The notes under the pieces: model-generated
Databases searched by the model: none
What the model was told of the DNA's origin: nothing
Seen by the model: only the letters and a program-made list of their open reading frames with translations
Assembly (NCBI GenBank): GCA_035503615.1
Contig: DATJTI010000031.1
Span: forward strand, 57,645-121,644
Direction: 5' to 3'
Source: AP-15 sp035503615
Lineage (GTDB): Bacteria; Pseudomonadota; Alphaproteobacteria; ATCC43930; CGMCC-115725
DNA length: 64,000 nucleotides
Made by a program: the position numbers and the translations under genes
Shown: piece by piece, positions 1-9,329 of the stretch
How the letters are laid out: every line of letters begins with the position of its first letter
How positions within the stretch are numbered: the first letter of the stretch is position 1

Positions 1-2
1 GC

Positions 3-917
3 GGCGAGTTCTACAACGAGGCGGTGCGCCTGCAGGCGGCGATCGACGAAGCCTATGCGGCGGGGCTGATCGGCAAGGATGCGTGCGGATCCGGCTACCC
101 GTTCGAACTCCATCTGCACCGCGGCGCCGGTGCCTATATCTGCGGCGAGGAGACCGGGCTGCTCGAAAGCCTCGAAGGGCGCAAGGGCCAGCCGCGCCTC
201 AAGCCGCCGTTTCCGGCGGCGGTCGGGCTTTATGGCTGTCCGACCACGGTCAACAATGTCGAGACGATCGCGGTGGTGCCGACCATCCTGCGGCGCGGTG
301 CTGCCTGGTTCGCCGGGATCGGCCGGCCGCGCAACAGCGGCACCAAGGTGTTCTGCATCTCCGGGCACGTCAACCAGCCGTGCAATGTCGAAGAAGAGAT
401 GGGCATTCCGCTCAAGGAACTGATCGAGCGCCATGCCGGCGGGGTGCGCGGCGGCTGGGACAATCTCCTGGCGGTGATCCCGGGCGGCTCGTCGGTGCCG
501 GTCTTGCCGAAATCGATCTGCGACACGGTCTTGATGGATTTCGACAGCCTGGTCGCGGTCAAGAGCGGGCTCGGCACGGCCGCGGTCATCGTCATGGACA
601 AGACGACCGATATCGTCAAGGCGATCGCCCGCTTGTCCAAATTCTACAAGCACGAGAGTTGCGGGCAATGCACGCCGTGCCGCGAGGGCACCGGCTGGAT
701 GTGGCGTGTCGTGGAGCGGATGGCCGAGGGCAATGCGGCACCGGCCGAGATCGATGCGCTGCTCGACGTCTCCTACCAAGTCGAAGGCCACACGATCTGC
801 GCCTTGGGCGACGCCGCGGCCTGGCCGATCCAGGGGCTGATCCGCCATTTCCGACCGGAAATCGAGCGCCGCATCGCGCTACATCGAGCAGCCGCGCTGC
901 CGCAGGCGGCAGAGTAA
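3..917 (+). CDS. nuoF: NADH-quinone oxidoreductase subunit F (5' truncated)
   Basis: This is the C-terminal 304 residues of the NADH- and FMN-binding subunit of complex I. The reading frame is open to the window edge, so the true start lies upstream. Visible family signatures are the glycine-rich segment GAGAYICGEETGLLESLEG, which contributes to the NADH/FMN site, the 4Fe-4S (N3) ligands in SCGQCTPCREG, and the later cysteine in HTICALGD. NuoF takes hydride from NADH and passes electrons through N3 to NuoG. It heads the visible part of the nuo operon on the same strand; nuoE is presumably just upstream. Identification is firm and only the missing N terminus limits it. Confidence 0.97.
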   Translation, partial: GEFYNEAVRLQAAIDEAYAAGLIGKDACGSGYPFELHLHRGAGAYICGEETGLLESLEGRKGQPRLKPPFPAAVGLYGCPTTVNNVETIAVVPTILRRGAAWFAGIGRPRNSGTKVFCISGHVNQPCNVEEEMGIPLKELIERHAGGVRGGWDNLLAVIPGGSSVPVLPKSICDTVLMDFDSLVAVKSGLGTAAVIVMDKTTDIVKAIARLSKFYKHESCGQCTPCREGTGWMWRVVERMAEGNAAPAEIDALLDVSYQVEGHTICALGDAAAWPIQGLIRHFRPEIERRIALHRAAALPQAAE

Positions 918-1021
918 AAATGCAAATCAAAAGAGCTGAACCGCTCGCTATTCCTGGCGCAAATAGGGGCTATCCCAGGAACACCGGGCGGTTGACATTG
1001 ATCACAACCCGTCAGCCCTTT

Positions 1022-1111
1022 TTCGTCTTGGCCGGGCTTGTCCCGGCCATCCACGCTATAGGCGTTCGTCGTGATCTCGTGGGTGTCCGGATCCGGTCCG
1101 GGCATGACGAA
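1022..1111. repeat. palindromic intergenic repeat between nuoF and nuoG
   Basis: The nuoF-nuoG gap (918-1236, 319 bases) has no credible gene but holds a large imperfect palindrome. The left arm at about 1022-1055 and the right arm at about 1078-1111 are inverted copies of each other with a few mismatches. The left arm contains a perfect 7-bp stem, GGCCGGG/CCCGGCC at 1030-1048. The pattern of a CCGGGCTTGTCCCGGCCATCC core with a TCGTCATGCCCGG-like end resembles the short interspersed palindromic repeats common in alphaproteobacteria, which is an inference from memory. In RNA it would fold into a long hairpin inside the nuo transcript. Confidence 0.7.
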
Positions 1112-1236
1112 GCGTGGTGGGAGATGCTCGGTTATAAACCCTGTTTGGGTTGCAAATCCGATTTTGCCTCATCGTCTTCTCGCGGGGGCGATGAATCCGC
1201 ATCGCGAACCGCACAACGCCAGTCGAGTGTAGCCCG

Positions 1237-3315
1237 ATGCCAAAGCTGACGATCGATGGTGACGAGATCGAAGTGCCGTCCGGCACGACGATCTTGCAGG
1301 CTTGCGAACTGGCCGGGATCGAAGTCGCCCATTTCTGCTTTCACGAGCGGCTGGCGATTGCCGGCAATTGCCGCATGTGCCTGGTTGAAGTCGAAAAATC
1401 ACCAAAGCCGATCGCGTCATGCGCAATGCCGGTCGGCGATGGCATGGTCGTGCACACCAATTCGGAAAAGGCGGTCAAGGCGCGCCATGGGGTCATGGAG
1501 TTCCTGCTGATCAACCATCCGCTCGATTGTCCGATCTGCGACCAGGGCGGCGAGTGCGATCTGCAGGATCAGGCGATGGCCTACGGCTTCGATCGCGGAA
1601 GATTCGAGGAAAACAAGCGGGCCGTGCGCGACAAGAATTTCGGTCCGCTGGTCGAGACCCATATGACCCGCTGCATCCATTGCACGCGCTGCATCCGCTT
1701 TCTGACCGAGATCGCCGGGGTGCAGGAGCTTGGCGCCACCGGACGCGGCGAGGACATGGAGATCGGCACCTATATTGAGCGCGCCCTCGGCTCCGAGCTG
1801 TCGGCCAACATCATCGATCTGTGCCCGGTCGGCGCCCTGACCTCGAAGCCATACGCGTTCACCGCCCGGCCGTGGGAGTTGACCAAGACCGAATCGATCG
1901 ATGTGCTCGACGCGGTCGGCAGCAACATCCGTATCGATGCGCGCAACGGGCAAGTGCTGCGGGTGCTGCCGCGGGTCAACGAGGCGGTCAACGAGGAGTG
2001 GATCTCGGACAAGACCCGCTATGCGATCGACGGGTTGCGCCGGCGTCGGCTCGATCGCCCCTATGCCGGAAGGCGCGGCCAATCATCGAGCGGGCGGGTC
2101 GAGACCGAATGGCGCGAAGCGCTGGATCTGGTCGCCGAGCGGTTGAGGACGGTGCCTTGCGAGCGCATCGCGGCGATCGCCGGCGATCTCGCCGATCTCG
2201 AAGCGATGTTCGCCTTGCAACAGCTGCTGCAAGGCCTTGGCGCGGTCAGCCTCGATTGCCGCCAGGACGGGGCGAAGCTCGACCCGCGCTGCCGCGCCGG
2301 TTATCTGTTCAACACGACGATCGCCGGTATCGAACAGGCCGATGCCTGTCTTTTGATCGGCACCAACCCGCGCGCTGAAGCCCCGCTCGTCAATGCCCGG
2401 CTGCGCAAGCGCCATCTGCGCGGCGGCTTCGCGGTGGCGGCGATCGGTCCGGCGCTCGATCTGACCTATCCCGCCGAGATACTGGGCGAAGGCGGCGACA
2501 CGCTCGCCGCGCTCGCGAACGGCCGCCACCCCTGGGCCGAGCAGCTGCGCCAGGCTGAGCATCCGATGCTGATATTGGGGCAGGGGGCGCTGGCGCGGCC
2601 GGATGGAGCGAGTGTGCTGGGGGTGGCGCGCCGGATCGCCGAGGAGTGCCGGCTGGTGCGCGACGGGTGGAACGGGTTCAACGTGCTGCACAGCGCGGCG
2701 GCGCGGGTCGGCGGGCTCGATCTCGGCTTTACGCCCGGACCGGGCGGACATGATGTGGCCGGGATCCTCAAAGGCTGCCGGTCGGGTGCCATCGAACTGC
2801 TCTACCTGCTTGGCGCCGACGAGATCGACACCACCGACCTCGGCAATGCCTTTGTTGTCTATCAGGGTCATCACGGCGACCGGGGTGCCGCCGGCGCCGA
2901 TGTGATCCTGCCGGGCGCCGCCTATACCGAGAAGGATGCCACCTGGGTCAACACCGAAGGCCGGGTGCAAGAGGGCCAGCGCGCCGTCTTCCCGCCCGGC
3001 GATGCGCGTGAGGATTGGCGGATCGTGCGCGCATTGTCGGCGGCGGTCGGCCGGCCGCTCGCTTTCGATACGCTCGACGAGTTGCGCCGGCTGATGCGCG
3101 CGGCCCATCCGGCACTGGCAGCGGGCGGTCCGGCGGCCGCGGTGTGGGGCGAGTTCGGCACGACTGGTCCGCTCGATCCGGCGCCGTTTACCTATCCGAT
3201 CACCGACTTCTACCGTACTGACCCGATCAGCCGGGCCAGCCAGACGATGGCCGAGTGCAGCGAAATCTTTGTCGCGCATCGCCGCGAGCCGGCGCGGACT
3301 GGCACCGATGGCTGA
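1237..3315 (+). CDS. nuoG: NADH-quinone oxidoreductase subunit G
   Basis: This is the 692-aa iron-sulfur subunit of the complex I electron-input arm. The N terminus is a 2Fe-2S ferredoxin domain (CFHERLAIAGNCRMC). It is followed by the His/Cys N5 motif (HPLDCPICDQGGECDLQD, about residues 90-110), the N4 cysteines (CIHCTRCIRF) and a molybdopterin-oxidoreductase-like domain that is structural in complex I. Length is normal for alphaproteobacteria. The ATG at 1237 is the only start that leaves the ferredoxin domain whole. Its last 8 bases overlap nuoH, consistent with coupled translation. Only the repeat at 1022-1111 separates it from nuoF. Confidence 0.97.
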   Translation: MPKLTIDGDEIEVPSGTTILQACELAGIEVAHFCFHERLAIAGNCRMCLVEVEKSPKPIASCAMPVGDGMVVHTNSEKAVKARHGVMEFLLINHPLDCPICDQGGECDLQDQAMAYGFDRGRFEENKRAVRDKNFGPLVETHMTRCIHCTRCIRFLTEIAGVQELGATGRGEDMEIGTYIERALGSELSANIIDLCPVGALTSKPYAFTARPWELTKTESIDVLDAVGSNIRIDARNGQVLRVLPRVNEAVNEEWISDKTRYAIDGLRRRRLDRPYAGRRGQSSSGRVETEWREALDLVAERLRTVPCERIAAIAGDLADLEAMFALQQLLQGLGAVSLDCRQDGAKLDPRCRAGYLFNTTIAGIEQADACLLIGTNPRAEAPLVNARLRKRHLRGGFAVAAIGPALDLTYPAEILGEGGDTLAALANGRHPWAEQLRQAEHPMLILGQGALARPDGASVLGVARRIAEECRLVRDGWNGFNVLHSAAARVGGLDLGFTPGPGGHDVAGILKGCRSGAIELLYLLGADEIDTTDLGNAFVVYQGHHGDRGAAGADVILPGAAYTEKDATWVNTEGRVQEGQRAVFPPGDAREDWRIVRALSAAVGRPLAFDTLDELRRLMRAAHPALAAGGPAAAVWGEFGTTGPLDPAPFTYPITDFYRTDPISRASQTMAECSEIFVAHRREPARTGTDG

Positions 3316-4312
3316 TTTCTGGAGCGGTTACGCCGGGTTCACGCTGATCACGATTGGCGAGGTGCTGGCGGTGGTGGTGCCGCTTTTGATCGCGGTCGCC
3401 TATCTGACCTATGCCGAGCGCAAGGTGCTGGCGTTCTCGCAGCTGCGCAAGGGGCCGAATGTCGTCGGCCCGTTCGGCCTGCTGCAACCTTTCGCCGACG
3501 GCCTCAAATTGTTGATCAAGGAGACGGTGGTCCCGAGCGGCGCCAACCGACTCGTCTTCATCGTCGCACCGATCGTCACTTTCACGTTGGCGCTCGTCGC
3601 CTGGGCGGTGATCCCGTTCAATCCGGGGATGGTGATCGCCAACATCAATGTCGGCATTCTCTATCTGTTTGCGATCAGCTCGCTCGGTGTCTACGGCATC
3701 ATCCTTGCCGGCTGGGCGTCGAATTCGCGCTACGCTTTTCTCGGTGCGCTGCGCTCGGCGGCACAGATGGTGTCCTATGAGGTGGCGGTCGGGTTTGTGC
3801 TGGTCACCGTGCTGCTATGCGTCGGGTCGCTCAATCTGAGCGATATCGTCTTGGCGCAGCGCCACCTGTGGTTCTGCGTGCCGCTGCTGCCGATGTTTGT
3901 GATCTTCTTCATCTCGGGGCTTGCCGAGACCAACCGGGCTCCGTTCGACCTGGTCGAAGGCGAGACCGAGCTGGTGGCCGGCTATTTTGTCGAATACTCG
4001 GCGATGGCCTTCGCGCTCTTCTATCTCGGCGAATACGCCAACATGATCCTGATGAGTGCCATGACCAGCGTGTTGTTTCTCGGCGGCTGGCTGGCCCCGT
4101 TCGGGGTGGTTCCGTTCACCTGGGTGCCGGGACCGATCTGGTTTCTGCTCAAGATCGCCTTTGTGCTGTTCTGTTTTTTGTGGGTGCGGGCCACCTTCCC
4201 GCGATTTCGCTATGACCAGCTGATGCGGCTCGGTTGGAAGGTGTTCCTGCCGTTTTCGCTCTTATGGCTGGTGCTGACCGCGGGCGTGCTGATCGCCGGC
4301 GGCTGGCGCTGA
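3308..4312 (+). CDS. nuoH: NADH-quinone oxidoreductase subunit H
   Basis: This 334-aa polytopic membrane subunit forms much of the quinone chamber and the link to the proton channels. Family signatures include LTYAERKVLAFSQLRKGPNVVGPFG near the N terminus and the acidic loop AETNRAPFDLVEGETELVAG near the middle, with about eight hydrophobic helices. The ATG at 3308 overlaps the nuoG stop by 8 bases and gives the expected N terminus MADFWSGY. An in-frame start 13 codons earlier lies inside nuoG and is unlikely. Confidence 0.97.
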   Translation: MADFWSGYAGFTLITIGEVLAVVVPLLIAVAYLTYAERKVLAFSQLRKGPNVVGPFGLLQPFADGLKLLIKETVVPSGANRLVFIVAPIVTFTLALVAWAVIPFNPGMVIANINVGILYLFAISSLGVYGIILAGWASNSRYAFLGALRSAAQMVSYEVAVGFVLVTVLLCVGSLNLSDIVLAQRHLWFCVPLLPMFVIFFISGLAETNRAPFDLVEGETELVAGYFVEYSAMAFALFYLGEYANMILMSAMTSVLFLGGWLAPFGVVPFTWVPGPIWFLLKIAFVLFCFLWVRATFPRFRYDQLMRLGWKVFLPFSLLWLVLTAGVLIAGGWR

Positions 4313-4338
4313 GCCGGCATCGACCGAGGATCAATACG

Positions 4339-4827
4339 ATGGCATTTGGGGCACGCGGCGCGCGCAGCCTGCTGCTGAGCGAGCTGTTGTCGGGGATGGC
4401 GCTGACCCTGCGCTACATGTTCCGGCGCGCGGTCACGGTCAACTACCCCTACGAGAAGGGCCCGCTCAGCGCCCGCTTTCGCGGCGAGCATGCGCTGCGC
4501 CGCTACCCGAATGGCGAAGAGCGCTGCATCGCCTGCAAATTGTGCGAGGCGATCTGTCCGGCGCTGGCGATCACGATCGAGGCCGAGCCGCGCTCCGATG
4601 GCAGCCGGCGCACGACGCGCTACGACATCGACATGACGAAGTGCATCTATTGCGGCTATTGCCAGGAGGCTTGCCCGGTCGATGCGATCGTCGAGGGGCC
4701 GAATTTCGAATTCGCCACCGAGACCCGCGAGGAGCTGTTCTACGACAAGCAGAGATTGCTCGATAATGGCGACCGCTGGGAAGCCGAGATCGCGAAGAAC
4801 CTGGCGATCGATGCACCTTATCGGTGA
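4339..4827 (+). CDS. nuoI: NADH-quinone oxidoreductase subunit I
   Basis: This 162-aa ferredoxin-like subunit carries clusters N6a and N6b, which pass electrons from NuoG towards NuoB. Two 4Fe-4S motifs are complete: CIACKLCEAICP and CIYCGYCQEACP. The N terminus carries a hydrophobic stretch (SLLLSELLSGMALTLRY) that anchors it to the membrane arm. The ATG at 4339 is preceded by GAGGA at 4326-4330 with normal spacing. The open frame extends 35 codons further upstream, but that part overlaps nuoH and looks non-coding. After it comes an 88-base gap before nuoJ with no gene. Confidence 0.97.
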   Translation: MAFGARGARSLLLSELLSGMALTLRYMFRRAVTVNYPYEKGPLSARFRGEHALRRYPNGEERCIACKLCEAICPALAITIEAEPRSDGSRRTTRYDIDMTKCIYCGYCQEACPVDAIVEGPNFEFATETREELFYDKQRLLDNGDRWEAEIAKNLAIDAPYR

Positions 4828-4915
4828 TCATGGTCGAGTGCCGACGCGCTGTTCACACCCGCTGCCGCCATGCCGGACCGGGTGTCGGGTGCGGTGAGGC
4901 GGGTGAGGGGCGGCG

Positions 4916-5530
4916 ATGATCCTCCATACGATCCTGTTCTATGTCTTTGCCGTATCGGCGGTGGCCGCCGGGGCGATGGTCGTCGCCGCCCGCAATCCGG
5001 TCCATTCGGTGCTGTTCCTGATCCTCGCCTTCTTCGATACCGCGGCGCTCTTCGTACTGATCGGCGCCGAGTTCCTGGCGATGATCCTGGTCATCGTCTA
5101 TGTCGGCGCGGTGGCCGTCCTGTTCCTGTTTGTCGTGATGATGCTTGACATCGATTTCATGCAACTGCGCAGCGGCTTTGTGCGCTACCTGCCGATCGGC
5201 GCCGCGGTCGGGCTGGTGCTGCTCGCCGAACTCGTCTTCATCATCGTCAGCTGGGCGGTGATCCCGGCTGCGACCGGGCCCGCGAACACACCCTCGGGCG
5301 GGGTCGCGATCAGCAACACGAGGGCGCTCGGTGACGTGCTCTACACCCGCTACCTGTTCGCCTTCGAGGCGGCCGGATTGATCCTCCTGGTGGCGATGAT
5401 CGGGGCGATCGTCTTAACGCTGCGCCACCGCGCCGATGCCCGCCGGCAGTCGATCGCGGCACAGCTGGCCCGCACCCGGGCGCAATCGGTCGAGGTGGTC
5501 AAGGTGCCGGTCGGCGGAGGTGTCGGATGA
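4916..5530 (+). CDS. nuoJ: NADH-quinone oxidoreductase subunit J
   Basis: This 204-aa membrane subunit has five predicted hydrophobic helices. The signature VYVGAVAVLFLFVVMML, about residues 61-78, contains the pi-bulge helix involved in coupling quinone reduction to proton pumping. The start MILHTILFYVFAVSAVAAG is typical for the family. The stop overlaps the nuoK start in an ATGA at 5527-5530, so nuoJ and nuoK are probably translated together. Confidence 0.96.
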   Translation: MILHTILFYVFAVSAVAAGAMVVAARNPVHSVLFLILAFFDTAALFVLIGAEFLAMILVIVYVGAVAVLFLFVVMMLDIDFMQLRSGFVRYLPIGAAVGLVLLAELVFIIVSWAVIPAATGPANTPSGGVAISNTRALGDVLYTRYLFAFEAAGLILLVAMIGAIVLTLRHRADARRQSIAAQLARTRAQSVEVVKVPVGGGVG

Positions 5531-5835
5531 CGATCGGGCTGGCGCAATATCTGACCGTCGCGGCGATCCTGTTCACGCTCGGGATCTTTGGCATCTTTCT
5601 CAATCGCAAGAACGTCATCATCATTCTGATGTCGATCGAACTGATGCTGCTCGCCGTCAACATCAATTTCGTGGCTTTCTCGGTGTTTCTGAACGATATC
5701 GTCGGTCAGGCCTTTGCCATGTTCATCCTGACCGTTGCCGCCGCCGAAGCGGCGATCGGCCTCGCCATCCTCGTCGTCTATTTCCGCAATCGCGGCACGA
5801 TCCGGGTCGAAGACATCAACCTGATGAAAGGGTAG
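5527..5835 (+). CDS. nuoK: NADH-quinone oxidoreductase subunit K
   Basis: This is a 102-aa membrane subunit with three hydrophobic helices. It contains the conserved acidic residue in SIELMLLAVNINF (helix 2) and a second one in VAAAEAAIGLAILV (helix 3), both part of the proton path. Length matches the family exactly. It overlaps nuoJ by four bases and runs to five bases before the TTG start of nuoL. Confidence 0.97.
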   Translation: MTIGLAQYLTVAAILFTLGIFGIFLNRKNVIIILMSIELMLLAVNINFVAFSVFLNDIVGQAFAMFILTVAAAEAAIGLAILVVYFRNRGTIRVEDINLMKG

Positions 5836-5840
5836 CGGCT

Positions 5841-7778
5841 TTGGCTGTCGCGATCGTCTTTCTGCCGCTGCTCGCCTCGATCATCGCCGGTTTTTTCGGC
5901 CGCCAGATCGGCGACCGCGGCGCGCAGCTCGTCACCTGCGGCGCGCTGCTGCTGGCGGCAGCGCTGTCGATCCCGCTGTTTCTGCAAATTCTTGCGGCAA
6001 GCCACCCGCTGGTAACACCGCTCGCGAGCTGGATCGTATCGGGCGGGGTCGATGTCAGCTGGGCGATCCGGCTCGACACGTTGAGCGGCGTGATGATCGT
6101 CACCGTGACCGTCGTGTCGTCGATGGTCCACGTCTACTCGATCGGCTACATGGCCGAAGATCCCTCGATCCCGCGCTTCATGTCATATCTGAGCCTGTTC
6201 ACGTTCTTCATGCTGGCGTTGGTGACCTCGGACAATTTCGTGCAGCTGTTTTTCGGCTGGGAGGGGGTGGGCCTGATGTCCTACCTGCTGGTCGGTTTCT
6301 GGTACGACCGGCCGAGCGCCAATGCCGCCGCGATCAAGGCGTTCGTCGTCAACCGGGTCGGCGATTTCGGTTTCGCCCTCGGCATTTTCACTGTCTTTGT
6401 GATTTTCGGCACGCTCGATTTCGGCACTGTCTTTGCCAAGGTGCCGCATGCCGTCGGCCTGAGCATGGATTTCCTCGGCTGGCGGGTCGATGCGCTGTCG
6501 CTTGCCGGCGTTCTGTTGTTTATCGGCGCGATGGGCAAGTCGGCGCAGATCCCGCTGCACACCTGGCTGCCCGATGCGATGGAGGGCCCGACACCGGTCT
6601 CGGCGCTGATCCATGCCGCGACGATGGTGACTGCCGGCGTGTTCATGGTGGCACGCCTGTCGCCGCTCTTCGAATATACGCCGACCGCGATCGGCGTCGT
6701 CGGCGTGATCGGTGCCACCACCTGCTTTTTCGCCGCCACCATCGGCATGGCGCAGAACGACATCAAAAAGGTCGTCGCCTATTCGACCTGCAGCCAGCTC
6801 GGCTACATGTTTATCGCCGCCGGGGTTTCGGCCTACGCCGCCGGCATCTTTCACCTCTTTACCCACGCCTTCTTCAAGGGCCTCCTATTCTTGTGCTGTG
6901 GTGCGGTGATCCATGCGATGGGCGGCGAACAGGATATGCGCCGCATGGGTGGGCTGTGGCGCAAGACCCCGGTCACCTATGTGACGATGTGGGTCGGCGC
7001 CTTATCGTTGAGCGCCATCGGCATCTGGGGTGTCGGCTTTTCCGGCTATTTCTCGAAGGATTCGATCCTCGACGCGGCCTGGGCCTCGGGCAGCGCGGTC
7101 GGCCGCTATGGGTGGGTTCTCGGGACTTTGACGGCGTTCATGACCGCTTTTTACATTTCCCGCGTGATGTTCATGACGTTTCATGGCGAATCGCGCGCCG
7201 ACGAGGAGACCTTGCATCACGCGCACGAAGCGCCGTGGGTCATGCTCGTGCCGCTGATCGTGCTGGCGATTGGTGCCGCCTGTTTTGGCGGGCTCGGCTA
7301 CAGCTATTTTGTCGGCGCTCAGCATGTGAGCTTTTGGAAGGACTCGATTTTTGTGCTGCCGCAGCTGAATTCGCTCGCGGCCGCCGAGAGCGTGCCGATT
7401 GCGGTTCGCTACCTGCCGCTGGTCATGGCGCTCGCCGGGATCGGTGTCGCCTATGTCTTCTACATCGTCGCACCGCGGCTGCCGGTGCGACTGGCTGCGC
7501 AATTCCGGCTGATCTATCTGTTCGTGCTCAATAAATGGTATTTCGACGAACTCTATGATTGGGTGTTCGTGCGCGCCGCCTTTATGCTCGGCGATGGGCT
7601 GTGGAAATCGGGCGACGGCACCATCATCGACGGGCTCGGCCCCGACGGCGTGTCGGCGCTGACCCGCGATCTGGCGCGGCAGGCGAGCCGGCTGCAAAGC
7701 GGCTATCTCTATCACTACGCCTTTGTCATGCTGATCGGGCTCGCGGGGTTTGTGACCTGGTATCTGCTGCGGCATTGA
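5841..7778 (+). CDS. nuoL: NADH-quinone oxidoreductase subunit L (TTG start)
   Basis: This 645-aa antiporter-like subunit at the distal end of the membrane arm has a long C-terminal lateral helix. Recognisable segments are LFFGWEGVGLMSYLLVGFWY, the lysine-bearing MGKSAQIPLHTWLPDAMEGPTPVSALIHAATMV region and the HAFFKGLLFLCCGAVIHAM helix. The start is inferred as TTG at 5841 (product MAVAIVFLPLLA). It follows the nuoK stop by five bases and has AAAGGG at about 5827-5832 as ribosome-binding site. The open frame upstream of this point only overlaps nuoJ and nuoK. Confidence 0.96.
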   Translation: MAVAIVFLPLLASIIAGFFGRQIGDRGAQLVTCGALLLAAALSIPLFLQILAASHPLVTPLASWIVSGGVDVSWAIRLDTLSGVMIVTVTVVSSMVHVYSIGYMAEDPSIPRFMSYLSLFTFFMLALVTSDNFVQLFFGWEGVGLMSYLLVGFWYDRPSANAAAIKAFVVNRVGDFGFALGIFTVFVIFGTLDFGTVFAKVPHAVGLSMDFLGWRVDALSLAGVLLFIGAMGKSAQIPLHTWLPDAMEGPTPVSALIHAATMVTAGVFMVARLSPLFEYTPTAIGVVGVIGATTCFFAATIGMAQNDIKKVVAYSTCSQLGYMFIAAGVSAYAAGIFHLFTHAFFKGLLFLCCGAVIHAMGGEQDMRRMGGLWRKTPVTYVTMWVGALSLSAIGIWGVGFSGYFSKDSILDAAWASGSAVGRYGWVLGTLTAFMTAFYISRVMFMTFHGESRADEETLHHAHEAPWVMLVPLIVLAIGAACFGGLGYSYFVGAQHVSFWKDSIFVLPQLNSLAAAESVPIAVRYLPLVMALAGIGVAYVFYIVAPRLPVRLAAQFRLIYLFVLNKWYFDELYDWVFVRAAFMLGDGLWKSGDGTIIDGLGPDGVSALTRDLARQASRLQSGYLYHYAFVMLIGLAGFVTWYLLRH

Positions 7779-7794
7779 GCGAGGACGTTGATCC

Positions 7795-9321
7795 GTGAGC
7801 CACTGGCCGATCCTTTCGCTCGTCACCTTTCTGCCGCTGGTTGGCGCCGCCTTCATCCTGATGGTGCGGGGCGAGCCGGAAGCGGTGGCGCGCAATGCCC
7901 GCTGGATCGCGCTTTGGACCTCGCTCGTCGTCTTCGCCCTCTCGGTGGTGCTGTGGATCGAGTTCGACCCGGGCAGTGCGCAGTTCCAGTTTGTCGAGCG
8001 CGCCAATTGGGTCACCCTCGGCGGCTTCACGATCAGCTATCATATGGGGATCGACGGGGTCTCACTGTTCTTCATCCTGCTCTCCACCCTCCTGACCCTG
8101 ATCTCGATCGTCTCGGCGTGGCGGATCATCCAGTTCCAGGTCAAGGAATTCATGATCGCGTTTCTCGTCCTGGAAACGTTCATGGTCGGAATTTTTTGTG
8201 CCCTTGATTTTATTCTGTTTTATGTTTTCTTTGAGGGGGTGCTGGTGCCGATGTTTTTAATCATCGGTATCTGGGGAGGTGAAAACCGGATCTATTCGGC
8301 CTTCAAGTTCTTTCTGTACACGCTGCTCGGCTCGGTGTTGATGCTGCTCGCGATCCTCGCGATCTATTTCAAGACCGGAACCACTGATATCGAATACGCG
8401 CTGAACCATGCCAGCCTGTTTTCCTTTGGTTTGCAGAAATGGCTGTGGCTCGCGTTTTTCGCCTCCTTTGCGATCAAGGTGCCGATGTGGCCGGTGCATA
8501 CCTGGCTCCCCGACGCGCATGTCGAAGCCCCGACCGCGGGCTCGGTCATTCTCGCCGGCATCCTCTTAAAGCTGGGCGGCTACGGCTTTGTCCGTTTTTC
8601 GCTGCCGATGTTCCCGCTGGCGACGCATTATTTCACACCGCTGATCTTTACCTTGAGCGCGATCGCGGTGATCTATACCTCGCTGGTGGCGCTCGCGCAG
8701 ACCGACATGAAGAAGCTCGTCGCCTATTCCTCGATCGCCCATATGGGCTTTGTGACGATGGGCATCTTCGCGCTGACCAGCGAGGCGGTGCAGGGTGCCG
8801 TGATCCAGATGCTGAGCCACGGGCTCGTCTCCGCCGCGCTGTTCCTGTGCGTCGGCGTCCTCTATGACCGGCTGCACACGCATGAGATCGCCCGGTTCGG
8901 CGGCCTCGTCCACCGCATGCCGGTCTACGCCTTTGTGATGATGGCGTTCACGCTCGCTGCGGTCGGCCTGCCCGGTACCAGCGGTTTTGTCGGCGAATTT
9001 CTGATTCTGCTCGGCACGTTCCGGGTCAGCACGACCGAATGCACGCTGGCGGCGACAGCATTGTTCCTCAGCGTTTCCTATATGCTGTATCTCTACCGCC
9101 GCGTCATCTTCAGTACGCTGACCCGCGCCGATTTGCGCGGCATCCTCGATCTCAGCCCGCGCGAGGTGGCGATCTTCGTGCCGTTGCTATTGCTGGTGCT
9201 GTGGATGGGGATCTATCCGAATTCGTTCCTGCGGCCGATCCGGGCCTCGGTCGATCACATCATCGCACAGGCGAACGCCGCCACCGACGCCGCCGGTCTG
9301 CGTCGTGCGAGCCTACCCTAG
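7795..9321 (+). CDS. nuoM: NADH-quinone oxidoreductase subunit M
   Basis: This 508-aa antiporter-like proton channel subunit starts at GTG 7795. Family signatures are YHMGIDGVSLFFILLSTLLT, the glutamate-bearing FFEGVLVPMFLIIGIWGGE, and the lysine region KVPMWPVHTWLPDAHVEAPTAGSVILAGILLKLGGYG. Fourteen or so hydrophobic helices are evident. It lies 16 bases after nuoL, with GAGGA before the start, and 8 bases before nuoN. Confidence 0.97.
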   Translation: MSHWPILSLVTFLPLVGAAFILMVRGEPEAVARNARWIALWTSLVVFALSVVLWIEFDPGSAQFQFVERANWVTLGGFTISYHMGIDGVSLFFILLSTLLTLISIVSAWRIIQFQVKEFMIAFLVLETFMVGIFCALDFILFYVFFEGVLVPMFLIIGIWGGENRIYSAFKFFLYTLLGSVLMLLAILAIYFKTGTTDIEYALNHASLFSFGLQKWLWLAFFASFAIKVPMWPVHTWLPDAHVEAPTAGSVILAGILLKLGGYGFVRFSLPMFPLATHYFTPLIFTLSAIAVIYTSLVALAQTDMKKLVAYSSIAHMGFVTMGIFALTSEAVQGAVIQMLSHGLVSAALFLCVGVLYDRLHTHEIARFGGLVHRMPVYAFVMMAFTLAAVGLPGTSGFVGEFLILLGTFRVSTTECTLAATALFLSVSYMLYLYRRVIFSTLTRADLRGILDLSPREVAIFVPLLLLVLWMGIYPNSFLRPIRASVDHIIAQANAATDAAGLRRASLP

Positions 9322-9329
9322 GCGCCGCC

